From Kappaphycus alvarezii (lineage: Eukaryota; Rhodophyta; Florideophyceae; Gigartinales; Solieriaceae), in NCBI GenBank assembly GCA_002205965.3, contig NADL03000624.1:496001-560000 (forward strand): a stretch of 64,000 bases of DNA, read 5' to 3'. The position numbers and the translations under genes are program-made. Every line of letters begins with the position of its first letter. Within the stretch, counting starts at the first letter, position 1. This document shows, piece after piece, positions 54,420-64,000 of this stretch. Under the pieces are notes generated by a model that did not search any database, was not told where the DNA came from, and saw only the letters and a program-made list of their open reading frames with translations.

Positions 54420-55640
54420 AAGCGGTTTTCTGCAGTCTCTTACAAGATGGATCTATCCCCACAGTTGAAGCATCCAGAAATAGACAGAGGATCAAACTTG
54501 GCTGTGCTTTTGATGGGTTCTTGTAGTCGGAAGAGCGTATAGATGACGGCTTGCGTCCATATCTCCCCTGTCCACTGAGAGAATTCCGGGTATGTCTTCA
54601 TCTTGGGTCATTCTCGCTGATCTTGCCTTGTTAAAGATCTCATCTTTAAGGCGAGCAATTTCAGCTTCCTTATTTAACTGTAGCTGTGTTTCTAATTCCC
54701 CGTAGAGCTGTTGGAAATTCAGATTGCAGGTGGCAACCCGCGCAAGGGGTTCTGTCGCCCATTCATAGCCGGCGACTGCGGAGGAAAGGTATTCCACTTT
54801 GTGGGCGTCGCCGCGGTGAGCAACTGGAGCTTGACGTGCGAGTTTCGTAACTACCTTGTATACTTTTTCTAGGGCGGTAGCAGCATCCATTCCCTCTGCC
54901 ACATACTTGCTCATTCGCAGCGATTTCAGAAATTTTTCACTTTGTTCTGTCGAACAATGGAATTGTATTCCCTCTCGATTTGGTCAACGGCCTGTTGGAA
55001 CGATTGGGCATAGCCATCCACAGAGTCAAGATAAAAGCGCTTTGCGTCCCCACGTAAGAGGTTATGTAGGAAACGTAGGCGCTGCGTTGGGCTCAGGTTG
55101 TAGTCGCGAGCAATTTGGCGATACTTGTCAACAAACTCCTGCCAACATTCTCCAATATCACCTGAGAATTTTTTTCGTTCTCTCGAAATCTCATAGCCAT
55201 GTTATGGGCGAGTTTGTCAGAGCGGGTCACACCTGATTGCATTGGTGCACTACTTGCTGGAACAGATGCTGAAACATCTACGTTTTGATTCCTTCTTCTG
55301 CAGCAATAATCCCTCTCACAATCTCGATAGCTGCACTCCTGTCGTCCTCGTCAGCCTACAGATTTGAGGCTAGCGTCATATGTATCCGTCAAGATGAATG
55401 CTGGACGAGATTTGCTCCTCGACGGTCCAGAAAATTCCTCAGCCCCGTGTGTAGTGCTGGAATGGCACGAAGATTCGCCCCAAAAAGGACAGCTGGTGGA
55501 AAGAGCTCGGCAACTGCTCGCATTAGAGTGCCACCTGTCATGGAGTCATCTGCCTCAAACACTCGAATTGTAGTTATAAATCCCCTTTGAATATCGTCCA
55601 TAGCGTCTAAAGTGGGCTGAGGCAGGGTTGCCATAAACAT
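54420..55640 (-). pseudogene. Copia 3 gag
   Basis: It starts MFMATLPQPTLDAMDDIQRG (55640). After frame changes it shows ALEKVYKVVTKLARQAPVAH and a C-F-N-C-G-D partial zinc knuckle at about 54460. It forms the particle and binds element RNA. Confidence 0.7.
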
Positions 55641-56297
55641 AGGAGTCGTTTAAATTGATGTTCCCGGCTCATTATAGGCCCCAGAATCAGTTGGAGAATC
55701 TCCCGACATAGCGGGAGTGCTCATGGTTCTGCTCTTGGTAGAAGCACTTTTCGTGTCCAAGGTGGAGACGGGATTCTTGAAATTGTACTTTGCTTGGTGG
55801 TTCAATAGTTGCGAATAAAAGAGGGAATTTGAAAACCACCAGAAGCTAGGGATTTTTAGACGATTGGTGCCGTTTTGAACAACCTGCGACGTAACACCTT
55901 GTCTCAGGAGCCGCCCCGTTGATGCGCAGAGTTCACCCGGTTTTCCCAAGGTGTGCGGTCAGCAGCGTCAGACTGAACAGCTGGATGCGAGTAAATACAA
56001 TACCCAGTCTCCCAAGCAGCCACGCAGGATTCTAGACAGTACTATGCCAAAAGACACAATACCCAGGCACCCGCACAACCACTTGATATTCTAGACAGCA
56101 AAGGATTCACTGAGGCCGACCATCCAATGCGTGCTAGGTAAGGTCTACCCACTCCCGATTAATTCAAGTTACCTGTCGTCTTCCGAACCGGTTCCAGTTG
56201 TCTGACAAATTGGCACGTCAACCCTTACTTGGTAGTTGTCTTTCCCTTTTTTGTTTGTGGTCTCCTTGCAGTGGTTCCCCAGATGCAGATTCCGGAA

Positions 56298-56615
56298 TGT
56301 GATAATACTGGGGTAATGAGCACCGACGACCGGTGCGTGCAAGCAAATCCCGACGACCGGGATAAATTCTGCTGCTTTGGCTTCCTGTTTTTGTTCTTTC
56401 TTTTTTCTCTGCCCCTCCGCTCCCCACGGAGACTGGCAAAACACTTTACTCCTTTATATTTTCGCAGCCTGAGTAGGTTGCGCAATCGTATTCATCAATA
56501 TGACAAAAATATTACTAAAAAAGTAGAAACAGTAAAATGACATCGCGAAAGTGCAACGTGTGCGGTATCACGACACCAAAGCATCATAAAAGTAATCATA
56601 TTACACGTGTTCACA
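56298..56615 (-). repeat. 5' LTR of copia 3 (318 bp)
   Basis: It is nearly identical to 50620-50938. The adjoining internal sequence TTCCGGAATCTG (element sense) is the candidate primer-binding region. Confidence 0.94.
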
Positions 56616-57003
56616 ATAGCCGTCATGTCTAACGCGATATGCCTGCTCGCTGGCTTTGAGGCGGCCCTGTAAGGTATGTTATTTAGTGTTACATATCTAT
56701 CGGTGACAACTTATCCCACAAAACGTACAGTATTGGCGGTGTGGATACAAGTTGTACAGTAGCCACGCCGCTAATGACAGCTACGACATTACTGTAAGTA
56801 GTATGAAGGGTCCCGTGCAGGACTTATTGCATTACTACCGTAATGAACCTAGGATTGTAAAGACAACAATTCTCATGGTGTTTGGCATTGCTCGCACCTG
56901 CGTCCTGCCACCCTCAGGACGCTTGGCAAGACTGCAACAGCGATGAAAACTGCTGCAGCTCCAAACGTAATGGAGTCTCAAAAAATTTCTAAAATTCGAA
57001 GCC
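56616..57003. other. Right flank of copia 3 up to the tRNA gene
   Basis: The first about 50 bp continue the lineage 3 ORF and end it at TAA (56670). The rest has no recognised gene. The last part contains T-runs that act as transcription stop for the tRNA on the minus strand. Confidence 0.5.
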
Positions 57004-57086
57004 AGCTCGTGCCGGGAATTGAACCCGGATCTCCTCGGTGACAGCGAGATATACGCTGGTCCTGCTAACCATTATACTACACGAAC
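57004..57086 (-). tRNA. tRNA-Asp (GTC) with an 11-nt insertion in the D-arm
   Basis: The minus strand gives acceptor GTTCGTG pairing with CACGAGC and D-arm start GTATAATGGTTA. It then has an anticodon stem TCTCG/CGAGG with loop CTGTCAC (anticodon GTC at 57042-57040), variable AGAT, and a T-arm CCGGG-TTCAATT-CCCGG. A-box (TAGTATAATGG) and B-box (GGTTCAATTCC) are good. Between GGTTA and GTATA lie 11 extra bases, GCAGGACCAGC or the register CAGGACCAGCG (about 57055-57066). Without them the tRNA has 72 nt including the discriminator and a regular GTAT/GTAT D-stem, the usual tRNA-Asp length. TTTT and TTTTTT follow on the minus strand as Pol III stops. The discriminator base reads T, unusual for tRNA-Asp. 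Confidence 0.88.
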
Positions 57087-57151
57087 ATATGTGGCCTCGA
57101 TACCCGTTGTCACTCGACAACTAAATTTTATTGAAATGTTCATGTGAAATA

Positions 57152-57248
57152 GCACGTGGCCGACGTGGACCACCCGGTTAGCACCTAGCTAGCAATATAG
57201 TCGGATCCTGCAGCGGACACCCGTTTTACTGATGCCATAAAGTTACTC
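57152..57248 (+). mobile_element. Family B 3' tail, copy B1 (97 bp)
   Basis: It is identical over 97 bp to 63428-63524, the end of copy B5. It covers the last codons (H-V-A-D-V-D-H-P-V-S-T) and the 3' UTR through CATAAAGTTACTC. Confidence 0.9.
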
Positions 57249-57870
57249 GATCTGGGCAGCCACAACTCGCTACGCAACGTTTTCGCCTACCACGTTGCTC
57301 GCGCTGCGGGCCTGGACTGCCAGTACGAAGTCCCGCTGCTTGTCCCGGGAACGAATATCCGCCCTGCGGACATTCTGATACAACCCTTCCCCCTGCCCAC
57401 AGGCCAACAGGTCCGCCCCATAGCCTGCGACCTAACCGTTGTCTCGCCGTTCAAACAAGGCGTGCGCACAAGGGCCACACAAATGGCCGGCGGCGCCGCC
57501 GACATTGCCCACCGAGACAAAGTCAAAGACCTGGAGCGCAAACTGGTACGCCGCATCCCCCTCCTTCGCACAACACCCTCCAGGAACCGAACTTCAAGTT
57601 TCAGCCCCTGGCTTTCGATTCCCTGGGTGCCCCATCCCCCGCCTCCATTCTGTTCCTCGAAGACTTCATCCCGCGCATCGCAGAGAAGCTCAACACAACC
57701 ACAGCAGTGATCCGCAGACGTATTTATCAGCGCATTAGTTGCACACTGTGGTCTTCTGTTGCAATGGCGATTCTATCGCGAGCCCCACTGCACGTGCCTG
57801 ACGTGGAACATCCGGTTAGTTCTTAGCCGTATAGTCAGTCCTGCAGTGTACACGATAGATACTCAATGAA
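57249..57870 (+). mobile_element. Family B C-terminal copy B2, 5'-truncated
   Basis: It starts inside the zinc/endonuclease domain directly after the B1 tail. It shows HNSLRNVFAYHVARAAGLDC, NIRPADILIQP and IACDLTVVSPFKQGV across two frames (the restriction-like endonuclease core R-P-A-D-I ... A-C-D-x-T). FQPLAFDSLGAPSP-like and IRRRIYQRISCTLWSS-like stretches follow, with a tail ending near 57870. Confidence 0.78.
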
Positions 57871-60165
57871 GTAAAGTTTCTTCAGGACGTGAGGCCAGTA
57901 TATGCGTGTCTTACGTGGGTTGACATGGAAGCCAACCGTGGGACCATCTCGGGCAAGGAGCCTGAGCGCCTGACGGATGGCGCCAAGGTTCCCGACGATC
58001 GTGCCGTCATCGGCGTACCATTGGCAGAGAGCAATGTTGGGGATCTCAGCAACCCGACAGATGAGGGGTTGGATCGTTAGCGAGAACAACAACATGCTGG
58101 CCGGGTCACCCTGTTGGGTGCCCTGGGCACTTGGTATGACGGTGCGATCCCGGTTCGGGACAAGCAATGGCGGTTGCATTCGGCCGTAGATCATGTTTGC
58201 GAAGCGGGCTAGCGAGGGGGCGAGCATTGGTAGGTGGTCCAGCATAGACTGCCGATCAACGCGGTTGAAGGCGTTGTTAGCGTCTATGAGGACCGTGGCG
58301 ACGTTCGGGGTGGCGGAGAAGCGGCGTAGTGTCGTGCGGGTGTCGTGTACAATAGAGTCCAACCCGGCTTTAACACCATTGGCCGTCTGATGCGGCGACA
58401 GAACCGAGTGTGAATCGGCTATTGCGGCGGGAGCAGTGCCTTCGTCACTATCCTGCGAAGCACAGACCCGATGGCGATCGGGCGGACCTTGTCGGGAGTC
58501 GGCTGAAGCGGGAGGAGCGTCGCCGCTGCCACGAGGGGAGCACAGCGTCCGGGAGCTCCCCCGTGCGAGCCGAGAAACGAGCTGTGTGAGGACACGCAGA
58601 CCGGTCACGCCGGCTTCGGGACTGACGCGAGTCTTAACCAGAAGGTGGAACCAGCGCGACGGCGTTCGTTCGGGTCCGGCGGTGGTGTCCCGCGGGACGC
58701 CGCGGACCGCGTGTTCCACAGCAGCCTCGGTGATGCACGGGGGCGGCGGGAGCCGTCCTTCCGGGAGCGGCGAGACAGGGCTCGGCGGGGACGGGTGCAG
58801 GTCCCGGAGCCGCTGAATCGTCGCCGGGTCGTTGACGTCGGCGAGCGGGCCATTGTGGAGGGCGCGCATGGCCTTACCGTATCGCGCATCGGCGCAAAGG
58901 GCCTCTGCACGACGGGCGCGCCCGATGTCGCCGGGGACTGTTGGGGCGTACAGCGTGTTTCCTTCCCACCATTCTAGCCGAGCCTGATGAGCTGCGAGAG
59001 CTTCGGCCCAGAGTGCTCCCCACTGCGAGCCGTGTGCGCACGACGGAGGCGTTCTCGGAGGGCGATCCGTTGGCTCTTGGGGTCCCGCCATCCGCGCTCT
59101 CCCCGAAGACAGCGACGGAGGACAGCCGTGGGCAGCATGTGGAGGTGAAGGAATGCTCGTTGAGTGGCGTCTTCCCCACGAGCATTCGCCGCAGCTTTGA
59201 CCAGCTTGATAAACAGGAGGATAAATTGGGTGAGGCAGGGAGCAGGGATATCTTGGAAGATATCCGTGTCGCGGTAGGGTGTTGAGAGGATTTCCAGGGG
59301 AGTGGGCAAGGGGAATGACGCCGATGTATCATGCGGCGGGGGACCGATCCATAGGGTGGACCGGATCCATGGTGGGGAGGAGCGGAGTTAGGCCGACTGG
59401 CCTCTTGGCTGATGGTGGGGCTCCTCCGCACCTTGTATGCCAGCCATCAACGGCTGCATGGGAACGTGCGATGCGGACTCCTTACCCATCGTTGCCGCGG
59501 AGGCGACGGTGGGAGGGAGAACGGCCGTGGGCGCCAGAGGTGCGTTGGGCACCATAAGAAACTCCGACGCCTGGGCGTCTTCGGTTGCGGGGCATCGGCG
59601 TTTTGACGCCGACGGGGAAGAGCCCGGGGACCGAAGTGTGAGGTCGGATGTGTGTTGAGGAGCGGGCGGGGAGCGGCAGGGGGGAGGATGGTGTGCCCCC
59701 GTTGGGGCGTTTAGGGGCTTGTGCGGGGCCGGGTGAGGTCGGGACGGGTTTGGTCGGGGCCGGGGCGGTGGGTTTGACGGGATTTGGGGCCGGTGTTTGG
59801 CGGGCGTGCGGGCGGGAATTCCGCGGGTCGGGCGGCGCGCCTCAGCAATGAGGCGGGCATCGTGACGGAGGGCGATCGCCATGGCGTTGCGGACGTGGGG
59901 GGCAACCCACGAGCGCAGTTTGGGGCTCACCAGGCGAGCCGCTTCACGTTGGAGGCGGGTGGCCACACCCTGGGCGGCAGAGATGTCCAGCGTAGAGCAG
60001 TGCTGCGTGAGCGTAAGCGGCGCAACGTATAGGTCCGGATACGTCAGACGGAGATGAGCGAGGACGTTGAAAACGTCAGGGCGAGCCGGGCGGGAAAGTA
60101 TAAGTAGAACAATTTCCCGACGAGCGGGACTAGGACGAAGGTAACTCGCTCTGTAATGCGATTGC
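57871..60165 (-). mobile_element. Family B copy B3, N-terminus and RT, 3'-truncated, minus strand
   Basis: The 60170-59388 ORF is Pro/Ala/Arg-rich with an Ala-rich N-terminal domain (VATRLQREAARLVSPKLRSW). After stops, FILLFIKLVKAAANARGEDA (about 59220) leads into WGALWAEALAAHQARLEWWE and ADARYGKAMRALHNGPLADV. The RT then follows: VLIDANNAFNRVDRQSMLDH, SAQGTQQGDPASMLLFSLTI and CQWYADDGTIVGNL (Y-A-D-D). Similarity ends after KTRIYWP at about 57890. It supplies the N-terminal part missing from the other copies. Confidence 0.8.
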
Positions 60166-60777
60166 GACACACGTTACCCGCGCCGCGGGTCTGGATACTC
60201 GGCACGAGGTTCCGTTCCTCGTCCCGGGCACTGAGCTCCGGCCCGCCGATATCCTTGTACAACCGCCCCCAACCCCGGAAGGCACAACGTTGCGCCCATT
60301 GCCTGTGACATCACTGTCGTCTCACCGTTTAAGGCCGCAGTTCGCACCAAGGCGACCCAGGTCGCCGGAGGCGCTGCTGAACTGGCGGCCCGCGATAAGG
60401 TCACAACCCTGGAACGCAACATCGCCCGACGCCTCCCCGCTCCCTCAACTGGTCCATCTTCTGCGCCTTACACGCCGAACTTCACGTTTCGACCTCTGGC
60501 GTTTGATTCCCTAGGTGCCCTTTCCCTGGAACTATTGCATTTATCGAGGAGTTAGTTCCGCGGATCGCGTCCAAGTGTCACTCGACAGTTGGCGTTATCC
60601 GCCGCCGTATCTACCAGCGACTGAGTTGCACCCTCTGGTCATCCATCGCTGAAGCTATCCTGTCGCGAGCCCCGATGCGCATGGACGACGAAGCACACCC
60701 GGTTAGATCTTAACCGTATAGTTAGGACGTGCGCAGTCCCCAGTAGATACTGAACGCATTAAACTTCCTTCCAGCCC
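60166..60777 (+). mobile_element. Family B C-terminal copy B4
   Basis: It begins inside the endonuclease domain (R-A-A-G-L-D-T-R-H-E-V-P-F-L-V-P-G-T-E-L), has RPADILVQPP and ITVVSPFKAAVRTKATQVAG. It closes with FRPLAFDSLG-like and IRRRIYQRLSCTLWSSIAEA and a tail to about 60777, where copy B5 starts without a gap. Confidence 0.75.
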
Positions 60778-63524
60778 TCTGGTCTGAAGCCTTGAATGCA
60801 CACCACGCCCGCACCGAATGGACGGAACAACACCGCCCAAGGCCCGCGTCCAGCCCCGCGCGCAGGGCGCGGCGAGCGCAAGTTCTATGTGCTGATGCCC
60901 GCTACGGCAAGGCAATGAGGTCGCTTCACAATGCCCCGCTAGCAGATGTGAACGACCCGGCAACCATCGAAGCACTCCGCACCTTACACCCCGCGCCCCC
61001 GCGCCCGATCACACCCATTCCAACAGACTCCCTCCCACCGCCGCCTGTTGTTACAAGAGAAGCCGTTGAGAACGCCGTCCGTCGCCTTTCCCGGGATACG
61101 GCGGCCGGCCCTGATCGTATGCCGGCGCGCTGGTTCCATCTGCTCGTGCAGACGCCAGTAAGCCCGGAAGCCGGTATTACGGGCAAGGGGTGCTTACGCA
61201 ACTCGTTTCTCGGATCGCGAGAGGTGACCTGCCAACCTCAGTCCTGCCGCTCCTGGCTGCAGCAACCCTGCTACCTCTGCGGCCCAAACCCAACAAGATT
61301 CGCCCCATCGCCGTAGGAACGATCCTCCGCAGAGTGGTAACGAAGACACTCCTTCCACCCACCATTGATGATTCTCGTCAATTTCTGGCCCCCTTCCAAT
61401 TGGCTAACGGCATCAGGGCTGGGATGGACGCCATCGTACACGACACGCGCATGCTGCTCCGTCGCTTCTCTAATCGCAAGGATACCGCCATTGTTCTCGT
61501 TGACGCGAATAACGCCTTCAACCGCGTTGATCGCCAGTCAATGCTAGACCAGCTGCCCACGCGCGCCCCAAGTCTCGCCCGGTTCATCAACATGATTTAT
61601 GCACGCTCGCAACCACCGTTGATCGTGCCGACTCGTGACAAAACGACCATCGCGAGTGCTCAAGGCACACAGCAAGGCGACCCTGCCAGCATGCTCCTGT
61701 TCTCGCTGACGATCCAGCCCCTCATCCGCCGGATTGCAGAAAACACGGGCATCGTCCTCAACCAATGGTACGCCGATGATGGTACATTGATGGGGTCCCT
61801 CCCCGACCTTCGACAAGCCCTTCGCATTCTCCGCGACGAGGGACCCACCTACGGCCTACATCTCAATCCGGGGAAAACGCGCATCCATTGGCCAACGGTC
61901 CTACGCCCACAGCGCGAGGCTTTTCTCCAGGAATTTCGCCTCGCTGAATGCTCACCAGACGGATTCGAGCTCCTCGGGGCTCCGCTCGGAAACCGGCATT
62001 TCACGAATGCCTTTCTACGAGACAAGATTGAGGGGTGCCGCCGAACTCTCCAACTCCTGCCCATGGTTGACGACCCGCGCGCGCGGTTTCACATGCACCG
62101 CCTCTGTGCGTCGGCCTGTCTGGTGGACCACGCCTTCAAGCTGGCTGACCCACGGAAGCCCGTACTGCCGCCGAGGCTTTTGACACTCTACTACAAAAGT
62201 CCTTCATCGAGCTTCATGGCGTTCAACTCAGTGACGAAGCGTGGTCACAGGCTACCTTGCCCATCCATCAGGGCGGTCTTGGGTTCACCCTCATCTCACC
62301 GTTCCTAGATGGCGCCGCTGCCTCGAGTATTATGGATGCAGCACCGGCACGACTGCGGTCCGCAGCCCATATCGGGCCCCGCTCCACCGCGCTCACCGGC
62401 GCCCGCTACCGCCGTGACAAGGCTTTCCTTCTCGGTCAAGCCGCCCGTCACATTCGAGACTTCCTCCTCCACATCCCTGGAATGGCCTACCCCGTCGACC
62501 TGGGTTCCTTTGACCCGCTCCCTCTGGCTGCTGCACAAACACACGTCCAAACCTACCTAAAACGTGTGCAGCAGGAGGCGCTGGCCAAGGTCCACTGGCG
62601 CGACGACCATTGGGCTAGATCTCCGAACCCGGACCGACACACGAATGCAGAAGTACGGCAACGCATACGCGGTCTAGCTCTCCGCAAAGGCCCCGGTGCT
62701 GCCTTTCTTTACGCACATCCCTCGGCTGACACGGAGATATCCGCGTTACACTGGAAAATAATGCTTCGCCGCTACTTGGGATTGCCCGTTTATGATGACT
62801 CACTCCCTCGGAACTGCGAGCATTGTAAACGCCAAATGGACAGATTAGGAGACCACGCTGTGGACTTGTGCCCGTCTGGGTTCGGTCGCAAACACCGGCA
62901 TAACTCACTTCGCAACGTCATCGCTGGCCGTATTGCCCGTGCCGCCGGCCTGGATTGCCAGCTCGAGGTCCCACTCCTTGTGCCCGGCACTGACCTGCGA
63001 CCTGCTGACATTCTCGTTCACCCACCAGCAGCCCCTGACGGCACTGTGGCCCGCCCGATCGCCTGCGATGTTACCGTAGTCTCTCCATTCAAGGACGATG
63101 TCAGAACAAGAGCTACAAGGGAAATGGGAGGTGCTGCTGCAGTTGCACACCGCAACAAAGTGACGGACCTGGAGAGAAAATTGTCGCGTCGACTCCCCCC
63201 GCCCTCCGATAACCCTACCCAGGCCCCGATTTCGATTTTCAACCGCTGGCCTTTGATTCCTTGGGTTCCCCGTCCCCCGACACAGTCCGCTTCATAGAGG
63301 GACTGTTGCATCGCATTGCCGAAAAATTCCACACGTCACCAGGAGTTATCCGTACTCGGATTTTTAGGCGCATTAGTAGCACAATCTGGTCGTCGAGTGC
63401 ACAATCTATTCTGTCGCGCATGTCGCTGCACGTGGCCGACGTGGACCACCCGGTTAGCACCTAGCTAGCAATATAGTCGGATCCTGCAGCGGACACCCGT
63501 TTTACTGATGCCATAAAGTTACTC
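60778..63524 (+). mobile_element. Family B copy B5: RT plus zinc finger and restriction-like endonuclease, 5'-truncated
   Basis: It enters the protein at SEALNAHHARTEW. It continues YGKAMRSLHNAPLADVNDPA, RPKPNKIRPIAVGTILRRV, VLVDANNAFNRVDRQSMLDQ (motif A), SAQGTQQGDPASMLLFSLTI (motif B) and NQWYADDGTLMGSL (Y-A-D-D). After the thumb comes CEHCKRQMDRLGDHAVDLC (C-x2-C-x9-H-x4-C). The endonuclease follows with PLLVPGTDLRPADILVHPP and IACDVTVVSPFKDDV, then FDSLGSPSPDTVRF and IRTRIFRRISSTIWSSSAQS. Three frame changes (about 61190, 62257-62308, 63261-63297) break one long reading. No poly-A is seen. CCHC followed by a PD-type nuclease is known in R2- and Utopia-like non-LTR clades; the exact clade is open. 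Confidence 0.88.
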
Positions 63525-63539
63525 TCGCAGCCCCCGACC

Positions 63540-64000
63540 AACCTACCTAAAACGTGTGCAGCAGGAGGCGCTGGCCAAGGTCCACTGGCGCGACGACCAT
63601 TGGGCTAGATCTCCGAACCCGGACCGACACACGAATGCAGAAGTACGGCAACGCATACGCGGTCTAGCGCTCCGCAAAGGCCCCGGTGCTGCCTTTCTTT
63701 ACGCACATCCCTCGGCTGACACGGAGATATCCGCGTTACACTGGAAAATAATGCTTCGCCGCTACTTGGGATTGCCCGTTTATGATGACTCACTCCCTCG
63801 GAACTGCGAGCATTGTAAACGCCAAATGGACAGATTAGGAGACCACGCTGTGGACTTGTGCCCGTCTGGGTTCGGTCGCAAACACCGGCATAACTCACTT
63901 CGCAACGTCATCGCTGGCCGTATTGCCCGTGCCGCCGGCCTGGATTGCCAGCTCGAGGTCCCACTCCTTGTGCCCGGCACTGACCTGCGACCTGCTGACA
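63540..64000 (+). mobile_element. Family B copy B6, 5'-truncated, continues past the window
   Basis: It repeats 62550-63010 with only one difference noticed (GCG for GCT near 63668), so it is a very recent copy. It is joined to the B5 tail through 15 bases (63525-63539) of unclear origin. Confidence 0.92.

Larger units (their letters stand above)
50620..56615 (-). mobile_element. Copia 3: young full-length Ty1/copia element (6.0 kb)
   Basis: LTRs 50620-50938 and 56298-56615 begin TGTGATAATA and end GTTCACA. The target duplication ATAGC is perfect (50615-50619 and 56616-56620). The LTRs differ only by one T in a T-run and two substitutions, so insertion is recent. The minus-strand order gag, protease, integrase, RT, RNase H is complete, yet the coding region contains stops and frameshifts. 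Confidence 0.94.

Noticed and set aside
57152-64000. Telomeric retrotransposon array (HeT-A-like)
   Set aside because: Copy B3 lies in the opposite orientation within the cluster and a tRNA gene and LTR elements adjoin it; the idea is kept only as one option in the array finding.

Overview
The window is eukaryotic nuclear DNA packed with transposable elements in several nested layers. Almost every recognisable coding segment is a transposon protein, most are broken by stops or frameshifts, and clear spliceosomal introns are absent. I see one RNA gene (tRNA-Asp) and one non-transposon gene (a secreted, membrane-anchored S1 peptidase, itself frameshifted). My best guess is a multicellular red alga. 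The reasons are the element mix (Ty1/copia, Ty3/gypsy, two-gene PIF/Harbinger, endonuclease-type non-LTR elements), the lack of visible introns, and a tRNA interrupted in its D-arm, a position known from red algae. This is an inference; an oomycete or another alga is not excluded.

Layout. 1-2.4 kb: copia protease-integrase relic. 3.4-5.8 kb: Harbinger 1 (Myb-like partner and transposase, convergent). 6.6-11.4 kb: non-LTR element A1, split by Harbinger 2 (6740-9822, with terminal inverted repeats). 11.7-12.1 and 19.1-19.8 kb: two relics of a zinc-finger/endonuclease C-terminal domain. 14.2-18.8 kb: two copies of an unclassified repeat, one carrying two further family A fragments and a perfect 72-bp palindrome; diverged tandem repeats lie at 15.4-16.1 kb. 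20.8-22.5 kb: S1 peptidase. 25.1-31.0 kb: complete gypsy 1 with LTRs and a TGTAT target duplication. 31.6-36.7 kb: Harbinger 3 and 4. 37.1-38.6 kb: an unusual gene next to gypsy 2 (38.7-42.2 kb). 42.3-49.3 kb: copia 2 with LTRs and an AAGCG duplication. 49.4-56.7 kb: an endonuclease-type ORF split by the young copia 3 (50620-56615, ATAGC duplication). 57.0 kb: tRNA-Asp. 57.15-64 kb: a cluster of non-LTR family B copies joined tail-to-body.

The most striking items are these. (1) A histone H3 N-terminal tail look-alike at 37291-37392 matches 18 of 26 residues without gaps; it keeps the K4 and K23 positions but has lost K9, K14, K18 and K27. It sits just upstream of a gene with a papain-like Cys/His/Asp signature. 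(2) A relative of that gene lies antisense in the 3' segment of copia 2, and the first copy lies tail-to-tail with gypsy 2. (3) The tRNA-Asp has an 11-nt D-arm intron. (4) A 30-bp GTAC-rich palindrome is present in only one LTR of gypsy 1, which shows that such palindromes insert. (5) Family B copies are repeatedly joined to the exact 3' tail of another copy.

The elements do not form a host pathway. They form a stratigraphy: Harbinger 2 is inside A1, a family A fragment is inside repeat A, copia 3 is inside an endonuclease ORF, and copia 2 lies between gypsy 2 and that ORF.
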